A program made the translations under genes and the position numbers. Shown here piece after piece: positions 32,060 through 43,226 of a DNA stretch of 64,000 nt. Location: the NCBI GenBank assembly GCA_946894095.1, contig OX335644.1:17031595-17095594 (forward strand), written 5' to 3'. Numbering within the stretch: position 1 is the stretch's first letter; the number at the start of each line of letters is the position of its first letter. The notes beneath the pieces were generated by a model, which was given only the letters and a program-made list of their open reading frames with translations, searched no databases and was not told the origin of the DNA. This DNA comes from Incurvaria masculella. Its lineage: Eukaryota; Arthropoda; Insecta; Lepidoptera; Incurvariidae.

Positions 32060-32220
32060 CTAGGCGGCACTTGGCACCTAGCTTCCCCCCTCCCCGTACC
32101 TCCCTCCCCCGCGCCGCACCAGTCTCCTCAGGCTTGAGACGAATTGGAAGAAGACGAGGCAAGACACCCACCTGCCTCTGAGCCCGGGGCTGCGGGCTTA
32201 CTCTCGTTGGGTTCTCTTTG
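32060..32220. other. GC-rich patch
   Basis: C-rich sequence (CCCCCCTCCCCGTACCTCCC) and CAGCCCGGGGC-like words stand out from the AT-rich background. No motif or supported frame was identified. Confidence 0.35.
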
Positions 32221-32582
32221 TGTTTCGTGGAAACCACTACGGTTGTTTTCAATTTCGTAGAGCAACTTCCTTCCTAGCTACCGAAAGGATTAGTGATTGG
32301 TTCCGAGAAAGCTTTGGGAGCTGGTTATCTCCTAACACATTATTGGAATAATACGATGTAAGGGTTCGTAATAATGTGGTTTTGAAGTCTTCCAAATAGG
32401 CTTAGATATTTTAAGATAATGACGTGGAAAGAAGAACGGTTAAGAACAACATATCTGGAGTTGGAAGGAAAAAGGACGAAAGCATCAAGATGTTTTTATG
32501 AATTGCTCCAGCGTAGCGTATCCGTTTCACTTTGGGCAAAAATGCTTTCGTATTTTGTTCTCCTTTACCGGTTGCATTTATC

Positions 32583-32695
32583 AGCCTATTCTCGTGAAAT
32601 TTTGTGAGCAGGTTCGATAATTTAGAAAAATGATAAAAATGATAAATGTACAAAAAGACAGACTCGCGAGGTCTACATCAGAGAGCCACTGGTAT
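32583..32695 (-). repeat. Dispersed repeat E, inverted copy
   Basis: On the minus strand: GACCTCGCGAGTCTGTCTTT, then CGAACCTGCTCACAAAATTT and CACGAGAAT. With 33,110 it forms an inverted pair about 420 bases apart. Confidence 0.6.
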
Positions 32696-33109
32696 TTAAA
32701 TATAATTTGTTTGGCAGCGGGTATTTTCGTGGCAATGCCAATTAGAAACATTATTATTAAAAAATAAGTGGTTGGGCACTTAGGCTGCGGAATTTGAGGA
32801 GGTACCTGAAAAGTATACCAGTTTTTCACATATATTTCTGTAAATATGTAAAAGCTCATCTATGAATTTAATTATTTTGTTCATATCTTTAATGTATCAA
32901 TAATTAAGACTTAGTTTTTCTAACCTCATGACATGGCGTAGCATATTGTTATTTACAAAAGGGGATCCCCCCGTAGGACTGGAAAACTTTCTAATGAAAT
33001 TTTTAAGATTGAAAATTGTCTTCTAAGAATTGTCTGAATTTGTTTTAAAAAATATTCAAATTTCTGTAATGAAGTATTTATTTATTTTTAATTTTATCGA
33101 ACTATAACT

Positions 33110-33300
33110 TCTGTTGTCCTCGCGAGTCTGTATTTTTGAACATTTGATAGTTTGAATTTCTTGAAAAAAAAAAAAGGCTCATCTAAAAGAATTCTATACA
33201 TATAATTTATTGAGCCTGCGCACAATATTTCAAGAGAATCGGTTTAGAAATGCGACCTGTAGAGAAATGGAGACGCTCGCGCTTCATTCGCTCGGTGAAA
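33110..33300 (+). repeat. Dispersed repeat E, copy 3
   Basis: GTCCTCGCGAGTCTGTATTT, GAACATTTGATAG, TTGAGCCTGCGCACAATATT and TCAAGAGAATCGG. It extends into GACGCTCGCGCTTCATTCGC, absent from copy 1. Confidence 0.65.
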
Positions 33301-33949
33301 AAAGGCTGAAGATACTACTAACATAATATGACATTAAAAATAATGGCAGAAAACTCTGCTTCATGGTTTACATTTTGTGTTTGATAATATTAATAATATT
33401 ATTTAGTGCTACGCTGATAAAAAATATTTAGCTCAAAATATATTTCCAACCATCGCTGTATCTAAAAACGCTTTACACTCGACGCTCGTTCCTGCCATAA
33501 CTTGATAATTCCATAAATAATCCTGAAAGGTAATATTTTCAGGAATTCCAATAACCCCTGAAAGCAAGTCTTAACTTCAAAGCAAACAATTTGTATCGCT
33601 TTCGAGAAATTTACATTACCCTTTAGTGTCTATCTAACCTGAGGGAAGGAAGTCGGCTTGTATTCTGCGGGAACCCTCTAAAACGGGGACTACGCTTAGC
33701 TCGCTCAAAGGTTTGACGGTAGTTCCACGCGAATTAATCTCTATTGATAGTTAGGACTAATTTGAGATCCGATTCGAGGGTCTTTATGAGCGTCTCACGT
33801 TGGCACTCACATATTCCTTGTAATAAGATCCAGATATTATGTAGAAGATGTCGTTCTCCCTTTGAGACTTACTCTTAAATACTTCTGATACTTCTTCTCG
33901 ATACTTCACTTCACTAGACGTACTGACCTTAAAGACATTATGAGATCAA

Positions 33950-34580
33950 ATCAAATCAAATCAAATCAAATCAAATCAAATCATTTATTTGGTGCTAATG
34001 GGAATGAATCAAAAGATAGCATAACATTTCACACCTCGTCATAGAGAATACAAATAAATATCACAAAATCTTATCATTATTAAAACATTCATTATTAAAT
34101 TATCAAATTATACAATTTTAAGCATTTCCAATAAATATTTGATCTATAAAAAATAAATACAAAATAAAAATAAATCTTAAACATCTGAATTGAAAAAATG
34201 TAGGTCGTAAAACTTTTTATTGAGGAGCCATTTGCTCATTTTTCTTTTAAAGAGAGTTTCACTTTCCTCTAGTTGTAGATCTAGCGGCAGTTTATTAAAT
34301 ATGTTGGTGCCCTTGAATTTTAAGCTCTTTTGGAATTTCGCAGTGCTGTGAGCTGGTACCAGTAGCAGTTGTTTGTGTCTGGTCGGATAGGAGTGAGAGC
34401 GCATGTCGTACTCCGACGCGTTGCACCTCGCAAACAGCGCGACCTTCTTTACGTAAGCGTCGTACAACGTTAGCAATCTAAGTTTTTTTAATATTGGTTC
34501 GCAGTGGTCGTCCCACGCAGACTTGCCTAACATTACGAGGCAAGGAATTTGATAACCTACACATATATATACCATATCTT
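33950..34580 (-). pseudogene. Jockey/CR1-like LINE, ORF2 C-terminus and 3' end
   Basis: The minus strand encodes about 132 residues with ILKKLRLLTLYDAYVKKV, the TRHKQLLLVPAHSTAKF block, GTNIFNKLPLDLQ and a C-terminal FKRKMSKWLLNKKFYDL. These match, in order, the C-terminal tail after the RT domain of CR1/Jockey-group non-LTR retrotransposons (LNKLNILTL, TR...L.P..., G...YNKLP, FK..L...LL...). After the stop comes an AT-rich 3' UTR with AAATAAATG and then a TTTGA pentanucleotide run (plus-strand AAATC repeated seven times at 33,953-33,986), which is the 3' tail. The copy is 5'-truncated. The frame is intact over the surviving part, so insertion is relatively recent. Clade assignment is tentative. 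Confidence 0.85.
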
Positions 34581-34776
34581 GCAGAACTTCGAGTGATTCA
34601 TTTACTTATACATAAAAAGATATAAGCATTATATAGGATAAGCAGAGGATATAGGGCTAAACCGGTAAACGCGAAAGCAAACAGACATTCTGACACTACT
34701 ACGGTCTTTTATTCCCGACGCTAGCCAGAATTGTTGTGACCAAGGCTCCGGGTAGAGCAGTATTGGCTTAGGCTCA

Positions 34777-35019
34777 GGGGGCCCATTCAGGTAAGAGTGA
34801 GTTCGGGTTCGGGAGTGAGTTAACCTAAAAATCGCTAGGAAATATATTATTATTTAAATAATGGAACCGTTTTTTATACTTCCAACGCATTTACGGGACA
34901 GATCAGATTTTTACCTAACTGTAATGATGTTCAAGAAGAGTGGAAACATTAACTATTTAAAAAAGTAAGGTGATATTTAGTGACTAATTCGAACTCACTC
35001 TTACCCTGAATGGACCCCC
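34777..35019. mobile_element. MITE family C, full copy
   Basis: The 243-bp element has ends GGGGGCCCATTCAGGTAAGA and, inward from the right, GGGGGTCCATTCAGGGTAAG. Both continue into GAGTGAGTTCG, making inverted repeats of about 29 bases. The interior is AT-rich and shares its right half with 28,255-28,376. No target duplication was evident. It abuts a LINE fragment starting at 35,024. Confidence 0.85.
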
Positions 35020-35023
35020 AGCT

Positions 35024-35140
35024 AAGCACCTGCTTGGCTCCCTGGAGTCGACTCAGCGTCGGGCCATGCGTCTCGTCGACGACCCCGAGGCATCCTTGAA
35101 TTTGGAGACCCTCCAACTCCGAAGGGTCTCTCTCTGTTTT
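35024..35140 (+). pseudogene. Jockey-like LINE ORF2 C-terminal fragment
   Basis: The frame reads AKHLLGSLESTQRRAMRLV, then DDPEASLNLETLQLRRVSLC. The QRRA-RL--DP and LE-L-LRR-V-SLC pattern is that of lepidopteran Jockey-type ORF2 downstream of the RT. About 40 codons remain, ending in a T-rich tract near 35,150. A weaker relative is at 12,038. Confidence 0.75.
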
Positions 35141-35458
35141 ATATCATTTCATTTTTTTTTCATTTCATTTATATTAAGTTTTTCGTGGTCAAACTACGCC
35201 AACTACGTCACAAAGATCCGCGGATTCGATCAACCCAGTAAAGAAGAACCCGCAAAGAAACTTCACGGGTTTACATAACATATTTTTCCGTCCACAATTA
35301 TGAAATACATACTTATATCTAAATGCTACTGCCAAACAATTCCTTGGTAGAACAGATTAAGGCAAAGAACAAAGAATAATAGAAACAGCAACCCTCAGTT
35401 TAAGTTACTTACACTCGTCGTTACCGTGGAGAATGCTCGTCAGAACTGCAAAACGTTA

Positions 35459-35525
35459 TCAGCGGACAGCGGAGGTTTAGTAATAGGATTCCATGGGCAC
35501 CCTTTGGGCATGTAATCCTAAAAAT
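35459..35525 (+). repeat. Right end of a GGGTTCCGTA-type element
   Basis: CAGCGGAGGTTTAGTAATAG and CACCCTTTGGGCATGTAATC match the right end of the copies at 4,918 and 37,080, with the TACGGAACCCT terminus decayed to CATGTAATCCT. Confidence 0.75.
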
Positions 35526-35990
35526 GTGCCTTATGTCAATGTTGCTCTGCTAATGGTTTGTTTAATAATTCAAATTAAATTAACAACATTCTCATTACAA
35601 TATTGATCGTTTAAACAGAGTATCGTCCTACTCAGCAAGATGTCCTTTCGACGAATCGATAAAGGAGCCACGAACATAAGTCATTGTCTGTTGTGAATGA
35701 AATATCCGACCCTAAATCTGTCTGTCCCTCGCTACGAATCCTATTTACTTAGCGACCCTCAGTTAAATGGAGGCCGTCGCCTTGCCGTGGGCTATTAGTT
35801 TGAGGCTTCGATTTAACCGCGAGCTTTTGATCAAATACAAGTTAGGCCTGCCTCGGCAAATAAGGCTGTTCTTACACCTAGCCACAGAATAAGTAATAAT
35901 ACCTTCCGCGATCTGGTTCTTACCTAAGAAAATAGGGAGGCGAATATCTGTTATTGGGTCGGCGAAAGACTCATCTCTTCTAGTAGTTAA

Positions 35991-36870
35991 GATGACCCTT
36001 CCCGACGGGACTAACTCGTTCACGGGCACGGCACAAAATCGTTGTTACGCTTTGGCACTCTCTCTGTTTTAAATAAAAAGACGTTCCTTGTGATAGTAGG
36101 ATGCAATACGTCCACAAACATCGACGTGTAGATTATATCGATGTCCACAAAGTAAAAAAATGCGTACAGTGTTTGTTTTTATCTAAATATTTAGATTGCC
36201 GTGGTTACTGTTAATTTTAAAATATTTAACGGCTTTCTACACACGGCATGATTTGTGCGCTCAAGACCTTCAAACTACCCATAACGACAATCTTCGCCAA
36301 CGGCGGAACACGTCAAATTGACACATTGGCCGCCGTTGGACACGGGAACTCACCTCAAGATGAGCCAAATATTTGGCTCATCTTGAGTTGAGTTCGCGCA
36401 CAAATCATGCCGTGAGTAGAAAGCCATTAAATATTTTAAAATGAGTGTTTGTTTTGTTTGGATTTAAAAAAAAATACAATTACAAAACGACTTATAGCCA
36501 AAAGTAAATCAATGACGCTGTATTAAAAAATCAAACAAAACATTAATTGATTTTGAATCTTCAAGGAACAAGCTAGGTTTAGTTAGATTTTTTGTTTCAT
36601 CACTGAGTAATCGACATTAAATGCGCGAAAATGTCGAACTTTCGGACCTTACAACTTAGAATCCATGTACAATTTTACACTGACAATAATAATAATAATA
36701 ATAAATTCTTTATTGCAAGCTCAAGATCCATATAAATACGCTTATATCGTCATCAAACATCTAGTTTAATCAAATAAAGCTGTGTTGAGTATAATGTTGG
36801 ATCTCCGACAAGAAATGTGAAAATGATCTTCTTTCCACGTTTGTATGGGAGGTAGGCGGGAAGGCCCACC
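35991..36870. mobile_element. MITE family B, copy with internal insertions
   Basis: Flanked by TTAA at 35,987-35,990 and a decayed ATAA at 36,871. Termini are diverged forms of the 9,390 copy. It has gained a hairpin-rich insert (36,214-36,442) and, near 36,690, an AAT microsatellite followed by AAATTCTTTATTGCAAGCTC, which looks like a small retroelement tail. Internal blocks AAACGACTTATAGCC and ATGATCTTCTTTCC confirm the family. Confidence 0.8.
36214..36442. mobile_element. Nested hairpin-rich inverted-repeat element
   Basis: Long inverted termini of about 50 bases (ATTTTAAAATATTTAACGGC, then TTTCTACACACGGCATGATT, then TGTGCGC) enclose further palindromes: CCAACGGCGG with CCGCCGTTGG, and an exact 34-bp palindrome at 36,354-36,387 with core GAGCCAAATATTTGGCTC. 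AGTGTTTGTTTT occurs on both sides (36,168 and 36,444), a possible 12-base target duplication if the insert starts at 36,181. Confidence 0.85.
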
Positions 36871-37079
36871 ATAAGAAATGAAAATGTGTCACCTGAAAAC
36901 TTTAGAGGGTGCTTTCGTAAAAACTAAAATAATATCTACTACTTATTATGTCCATCTGCTTAAATAAGCTCTTAAGTGTGGAATGTATAACTTCTCATAG
37001 ATCGTCTAAATTACATAGGATGCAGTGACTCCAATGACACGCTCTCACGCATCTAATTAAAATTCCTTCGGTATAGAAT

Positions 37080-37385
37080 CAAAACCGGCCAAGTGCGAGT
37101 CGGACTCGCACACGAAGGGTTCCGTACCATCATACAAAATTTACGACAGAAAAAATAGGTTTTTTGTATGGGGCCCCCCTTTATTTTTTATATATTTTTT
37201 TATTTTACCTATTTGTGGTTATAGCGGCAAAATAAATACACACTCTGTCAAAATTTCAGCTGCCTACCTATTATGGTTCATGAGATACAGCCCTGTGACA
37301 GATGGACGGACGGACGGACGGACGGACAGCGGAGGCTTAGTAATAGGGTTCCGTTTTCACCTTTTGGGTACGGAACCCTAAAAAC
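37080..37385 (+). repeat. GGGTTCCGTA-bounded dispersed element, copy 2
   Basis: The most complete copy. It starts AAAACCGGCCAAGTGCGAGT, followed by CGGACTCGCACACGAAGGGT, and ends GGGTACGGAACCCTAAAAA. The internal GAGATACAGCCCTGTGACAG block and a five-unit GACG run are present. Confidence 0.9.
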
Positions 37386-37854
37386 GACCTATCACAATGG
37401 AGGAAGATCAGACTTTCCACGCGATTGAAGTTTGAATTCCACACACTTTATTTACGATAAAAATCAAACTATACTTATGTCGGTCCAAACCTAATCAAAA
37501 TTGAATTGGTATAACTTATGTCGGTCCAAACCTAATCAATATTGAATTGGTATACCCACAGAAATAGGAAGTAAGCGCTGCGCGAGCATGCTAGGTCTCT
37601 GGGTATAACTACTACACAAACTGATAGATAACAATTTCAGTTAGTTTCTTTATGTATATTATACACTCGGATTCGTCATTGTTTTTCCTGTCAGTTCGAT
37701 TACTTCTAGCGTATTGTATTTTTTATTTCATGGATACAACTATTCATTAATAAGAAGCCACCAAGAAAGTTCGAGCGGCTATCCAATGTTCGGGCACAAC
37801 AGAAAGCGACTAAATCCGGCACGAATGTTCCTTCAGGTGGCGTGTTGAAGTGTA

Positions 37855-38010
37855 AACTGCATGCGCGCCGTTGTGAGCTGCCCGCGGCGGCCGCTCCTGC
37901 CTGAAATTAAAATAAACTCGCAAAGTTTTGCCGCCCCCGTGTCGTGGGGCGGGGTGGGGGCGGAAGTGCAGGCGGGGGCGGACGGAAGAGCCTGGCAGAA
38001 GCCGCTTGAT
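37855..38010. other. GC-rich patch with GC-box-like runs
   Basis: CCCGCGGCGGCCGCTCC, then GGGGCGGGGTGGGGGCGG and GCGGGGGCGGAC. The 78-codon frame here reflects composition. A promoter or a first exon are possible. Confidence 0.3.
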
Positions 38011-38195
38011 GAAAAGATGTTCCCACGGAAGATTATGAGGAAATTAACAGAAAGAAAAACTTCAGTTTCAAATGTTGTGAAATATAATCAACGCTAAAAT
38101 TATCCTTTTTAGCACTGATAAAGATTTTTCGATCGCTTTAAAGGAATCTTCTCAAGAGAAGGGCCTCAACTGTTAGGATATGAGGAATGAAAATG

Positions 38196-38262
38196 GTACA
38201 GCGCATGGGTTTGAACGCATGGCCTTTAGCATGCAAGGCAAGTCATCGCGCTCCTGAGCTAA
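38196..38262 (-). repeat. tRNA-derived SINE head or tRNA pseudogene
   Basis: On the minus strand, TAGCTCAGGAGCGCGATGAC contains an A-box-like start and GCGTTCAAACC resembles a B-box, with roughly tRNA-like spacing. Acceptor-stem pairing is absent, so it is not a functional tRNA gene. The family may be that of the main SINE or a second one. Confidence 0.6.
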
Positions 38263-38269
38263 GAACCGC

Positions 38270-39448
38270 TTAAAATATGTCTATTTAATTCGTATGCAAT
38301 ATTTTTTACATACCTATAGAGTTAAGTTGAAAGATTAATTGTTATTCTACTACATAATTTCTTGTTATTAGGCCTGAATTCAGAAAAAGAGTTCAGCTTT
38401 TACCACACCAAGGAAAGAAGCCAAGAAATTCCACAGGGCTTTTCGTTTATTATCTCGTTACTAACAATATTTCAAAAATATAATTAAAATGAATGGAATG
38501 ATTTTATTGCTTTCTTCAGTAATGTTACTTCTCATAATTTTCGGGTGACAAAGATCCCACGCCATGTAACTTTTCGCTTTATACACAATAAGAGTTAATA
38601 ATAACATTACTAAGGCAAGATATTGCTCTTAAAAGTTAATAGTTTGTGTGATAAAATCCAACTTTTTATGAGTGAAAGTGAGCAAAATTTAGTTTTTATA
38701 TGATGTGAAAAATATTGCACATAATCTACATAATATGTTTAACAACTCACTTTGGAAATCGTAAAGATTGTGATAAAATAATTGAATTAAACCGTAATCT
38801 CTCAGGGAGTTGCGTGCTGGTAAGCAATTTGCAAGATGTACGCCAAGTCATTTATATGTAGCGTCTTTCTACATTCTCTGAGGCCTCTTGGGAAAACTGT
38901 TTCTTAAAGAAGTATCTATGAAGAACACGAACGAGCAATTTGCAGCGCTCTTAAAGTATTCGGGTAAGAATTTCGTGTATTTTTTTGTAACTAAACATGG
39001 ATGCCTAATACCAAACCCACTGTCATGATATTAGCCCAAAACGAAGACAGGGCTAACCTTTGCTAAGACAGGGTCGTAATATTTTTTTAATTTATGTTAC
39101 AAGACATTGCCGGACGATATACCAAACAGTTTCATAAATGAACATAATAAGATGGTTTGGTTGGACGGATATGTAGAAATAATGAGTAATTATATAACAA
39201 CTAAGCGAATTAAGAGAGTCGTTACCATATCAATTCCCCATAGAACGGGCGATAACTGTTTACTTGCTCTTAATGTTGTACTAGGTATTTGAAATTTTGT
39301 ATTCTAAAATGTATTATCGAAATCGACGTCTGAATGTTTTGATTTTTCTTAATTTACTTTTAAAATTGTTTTTAGCCAATATTTTGTCTAAAAGCAATCT
39401 TCAACAAGCTAAATTGAGTTGCATCGTTGTAAATATGATGAAATATAT
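38270..39448. other. AT-rich, nothing recognised
   Basis: A scrap of SINE tail (ATGGATGCCTAATACCAAAC, CTGTCATGATATTAGCCC) occurs near 38,998-39,038. The rest is unassigned. Confidence 0.4.
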
Positions 39449-40130
39449 GACGCACTTGATGTCGTCGTCCCACCTGGCGTGTGGTCTTCCTAGACTCCGT
39501 TTTCCTGTCCACGGCCGTCAGTGTAGCACACGGTTACTCCAACGGTCGTCATCTCTTCGGCTGACGTGACTCACTGCGTGTGAGCCCACTGCCACTTGAG
39601 CTTAGCCACGGTATCCAATATCGACTACTTAGGTACGTCGGCGGTATGCCTCGTTGCGCACCATATCCCGTACCCCACAATATTCCCAGCATGGCTCGCT
39701 ACATTGCCCGCTGGGCAACTTTCGACCTTTGGACAACGGCGACCGTCAGATTCCACGTTTCACATCCGTACGTTATAACCTCCCGGTTATAACGTACGGA
39801 CCGGACGCACTGGTCATATATTCGGGTCTTTAAATTTTGCGGAATGTCAGACCTCAGAGCGTATTTAAGCTTTCCGAAGGCAGCCCAACCCAGCTGAATT
39901 CGATCTCTCGACCTCCTTAATCAGTCCTTGTCTACCAAGCCGCAGAATTTGGCCGAGATATACGTATTCTTCAACCTGTTCGATCCCTTCTTCGTCGATA
40001 AGTATCAAGTGCGTCGGCAGAAAGCAGTGGTTCCGTACCGCTGAAGGCCGGGAGAACTGGAGGATAATTGGACAGGCGTATGTCCAGCAGTGAACGCAAA
40101 CACGCTGACTGGCTGGCTGACTGACTGTTT
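39449..40130. mobile_element. RTE LINE copy with 5' inversion (twin-priming structure)
   Basis: The left part, 39,449 to about 40,000, is RTE sequence on the minus strand, running in sense from EEYVYLGQILRLG through YGCETW and RVAKLKW-type blocks to GACGACATCAAGTGCGTC. The right part, from 40,003, is RTE sequence on the plus strand, starting ATCAAGTGCGTCGGCAGAAA and ending in the ACGCTGACTGGCTGGCTGAC tail. The two parts are adjacent in the element and overlap by 12 bases. This is the arrangement produced by twin priming during target-primed reverse transcription. The reading frame is broken. A 16-bp-arm inverted duplication (39,765-39,800) lies inside the YGCETW region. Confidence 0.88.
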
Positions 40131-40554
40131 TAAATAACTGAAATAAAATGTATTGTATTGCTATTTCTAAGTTATGTCTGTGTAAATATGAGCGTACCCA
40201 AAATTAACACTGCAGAATTATTTAAATTCTCAAGAGACATTTTCAGACTCCTGAACGATTTATAAATAAGGGACCTTCTTTCCTAAAATGCGTCGCATGC
40301 AGAAGGTATAACAAGGTATTTTTTATCCGCATTGCTTCGTTGAATACCCATTCCTGCTTTAATTGAATTTTAGTAAAACAATTTAATGGTCTAAAATGTT
40401 AGACAAGGTTTTCAGAGGTTAAGTCATCCTTGAAATTCCGCAGATTATTGGATTAGGAATATTAAATAAGTATTTTTTGCACGAAATTGGGTGAGAGCAA
40501 ATTCATTAAACTGAAAGATCATCATGTGATAAATATTAAAAAGAGTATCTTTTA

Positions 40555-40760
40555 ACTAGATATGGATGGCCAATAACACACCTACTGTCATGATATAATA
40601 TACCAACACCTTATATTGCCAGCATAAATTAAAGTGGTTAAAAAACACGAGAAATTGTTATTTCTCCTTCCACCATTTTTTATTTACTGCGACGGTACCA
40701 ACCGGCAAGTTATTAGGCAAAAGGGACAGTTATCATAGGTTGCAAACCATGGTGGTCCCG
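40555..40760 (-). mobile_element. SINE copy, heavily degraded
   Basis: Tail (plus ATATGGATGGCCAATAACAC, CTACTGTCATGATAT) and weak body blocks (CGACGGTACCAACCGG). A plus-oriented body scrap follows at about 40,795-40,900. Confidence 0.55.
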
Positions 40761-40906
40761 CATTATCTACAATCATCGCAACATCGTAACATCGAATTGT
40801 ATGGAAAACAGTCCGTGTTTAGCAATATAGGGAAGATACTCGCGTAGCACCTTGTTCCCATATTTCTTGTATTGGGTGAATATCAGAAATATATGTCCAG
40901 AAAAAA

Positions 40907-41410
40907 CAGTGAATCTAACTTGAATTTTGATAAAAGAGCTAAGTAATTAAATTCGTTGCTCTAATTGAGTAAAAAAAGTGAACCTTTAACATTAAATGTT
41001 ATTTAATTGTTTTTTGACTCTGTGCCATAACTGTGTTCTCTCACCGTTATCATAAATGTGTTAAAAATGTTTCTAGCTTTAATAATTTTCCATTTCTACA
41101 TTCGTTTTCTATTCAGTGAAAGCATTGATTAGTCTTTTTCATCAATTGTGAAATGTTAAAAAAATAAAGGTTTAAAATAACTGTACCTCTAATTACTGGG
41201 CTGTTTTACATCTGATTTTTAGTCAGACATACATAATACCGTTTCAAAATCTTCTGATGCGTCACATGTGTTATTTTCACCAAGCGGTACTATTCAATCA
41301 GTTAAAATATGTTTTTATTAAAAACTGTTTTGGCGGATTTATGGATACTTACTGTAATAAATTAATAGAAATGAGAAATAATTTACCATAAATGACTGAA
41401 TTTTAATTGT
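40907..41410. repeat. Dispersed repeat F, copy 1
   Basis: Shares CAGTGAATCTAACT, ATGTTTCTAGCTTTA, TTTCACCAAGCGGTAC, TTCAATCAGTTAA and TTTACCATAAATGACTGAA with 56,687-57,215 in the same order over about 500 bases. In the second locus the first half is also part of a large inverted repeat. Confidence 0.75.
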
Positions 41411-42059
41411 GCTATACAGATAACATTTCACACAATCACTAGAGAAGACAGTAAGTGTGCAGGAGTGAAGGAAAATTGAGACTCGCTGTCTCAATGTTTA
41501 AATTTCTCTGACAGAAGTTTCCAGCTGTGTTCTTTATGGATAAACTAGGTAGGTGAGCATTTATGAAAAGAATCCCGAATTCAATGGAAATAGATAATAA
41601 ATAAATACCTACATCAACATGCACCGCTGCATACTTCAAGAGGCGAATATGCAAAGTGAAGCCAGTCCCCGGTCGATGTTCGCAGATTGCCGCCGCTCGA
41701 CGTAATGCTGGGAGCAAACGTTTGCGATTCCAACATTCGGATCGCGGTTTTGTGCAAACATCTCTATATGCTCTCAGGAGATTTATACACGATTCGAAGG
41801 AGCGGTTCGCGAGTGCTCAGCGGGGCTAGGACGTGGAAGTCTTACCTAGCTTATTGAAAACGACTGGGAGCATCATGGTAAAGTGAATTCTTTACATTGT
41901 TATGATAAAAATATTTTTACATAAAAAAAGGACCGCCTTCAAAAAAATCGGGACTAAAAAGCAAAAAATAATTGGTTACTTTTAATTAATGTACGAAAAG
42001 CTATTTTAATTCAAACTAATTATGTAGAATTTCTTAATTTTTAATTATCTTTTGAAGTC
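41411..42059. other. Mostly unassigned
   Basis: A GC-richer patch at about 41,640-41,870 includes TCGCGGTTTTGTGCAAACAT and GGAGCGGTTCGCGAGTGCTC. No repeat or supported exon identified. Confidence 0.35.
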
Positions 42060-42190
42060 GAAGAAAACCTTTCGAACAAAAAAAGAATTTTCCAAATCGG
42101 TCCAGGGGTCTTCGAGTAATCGGTGAACATACATAAAAAAAAAAGATTCCGACGAATTGATAACCTTCCTTCTTTTTTGAAGTCGGTTAA
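42060..42190 (-). repeat. AACCGACTTCAAAA-type repeat, copy 3 (longest)
   Basis: On the minus strand: TTAACCGACTTCAAAAAAGA, AGGTTATCAATTCGTCGGAA, then TATGTATGTTCACCGATTAC and AGACCCCTGGACCGATTTGG. The last block is a common lepidopteran repeat phrase. Confidence 0.85.
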
Positions 42191-42236
42191 AATCATCAAC
42201 AATGAGCAAAAAAAATATTAGTAGAGAGATAACAAT

Positions 42237-42425
42237 TGAGCCCAACACACCGCATTCCGGAAGGAAATAGGTGCCATGCCAACCTTCCCTTTATGATCAC
42301 GGCTACATTGGACTGTTTCGACCATCGTTCATTCAACGTAATGATACCAACCCCGGTGGGTTTGACCCCACCACTTAACATGTAGGGAAGGTGAGCTACA
42401 GTTATAGATGGATTTCGAACCATGG
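42237..42425 (-). mobile_element. SINE copy, short version
   Basis: Plus-strand CCCAACACACCGCATTCCGG, CACGGCTACATTGGACTG, CAACCCCGGTGGG, GGGAAGGTGAGCTACAG and GATTTCGAACCATGGA. The tRNA head and part of the central AAACACGGACAATTT block are missing. Confidence 0.82.
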
Positions 42426-42429
42426 ACTA

Positions 42430-43226
42430 ACAAAAAAATAATCAAAACCATCAGTTGTTGGCGAGACCCAAATTTCGAGGAACTCAGATACTAAAAGCTT
42501 TGATTTAGATGATACAGGACCGTGCCACATGTACCGAATAACATAACGAACATCCTGAAACACAAAGAAGAGAACATTGTACGTAGAACCTGTTCGAACG
42601 AAACCGGTGGTCGGCGTTTAAGTAAAGTAACCCCGATTGTCTTGCACAATCAATAGCGTGGAGCGATGTCCAAAGGTGTCTTTGCGCAGTGGTCTGAACA
42701 TCGTAGTGCTATGTTCAATGTCCAGCATCGATTTCATAGAGTGCACGGTGAGCAAACGCTTCTGCCCTCCGGTCATGGCTTGTCTTGAATATTGAATGCT
42801 GCGTGCTGCGTGTACACGTTCGCATTCATCGTTATGTTCGTGTTATGTTGTTTTTAAATATCGAAATGACATTTATTAAAGTTTAGAAAAAAAAATCTAT
42901 GTTTGTTTATAAATGTTTCCTTGATGTTATACATAATTTTTTTGCAGCTAGAATCCTATCACAAATATAGACGTCATTCATGCTGTTAATAAAATAAAAT
43001 ATTATAAAGCTGACTTTCTTATCGCCAGTGTAAAACTATTGGCGAATGGGGTCCAGAGGACTTAAACTTGTCAATAAAATGGGTAAGTATTATTTTGAGG
43101 CTTCTGGAGATAAACGTGCACAGAGCGAACTCAGGCAGGGCATAAGCTTGGCTTTTCAGCGAGGTAACGCTGCACCGCTCATTACTCCAGGAACTTTAGC
43201 CTTAAATCAGCACTTAGAAAAACATT
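42430..43226. other. Unassigned, includes a 60-codon frame
   Basis: The plus frame 43,046-43,228 contains AATGGGTAAGTATT, which could act as a donor, and encodes no recognised domain. It ends at the left boundary of the foldback at 43,227. Confidence 0.3.

Noticed and set aside
33953..33986. Independent AAATC microsatellite
   Set aside because: It lies exactly at the 3' end of the minus-strand LINE and is best read as its tail.
40907..41410. Same terminal motif as the 12.9-18.2 kb block
   Set aside because: CAGTGA occurs, but the A-run lies on the opposite side, so it is not the same terminus.
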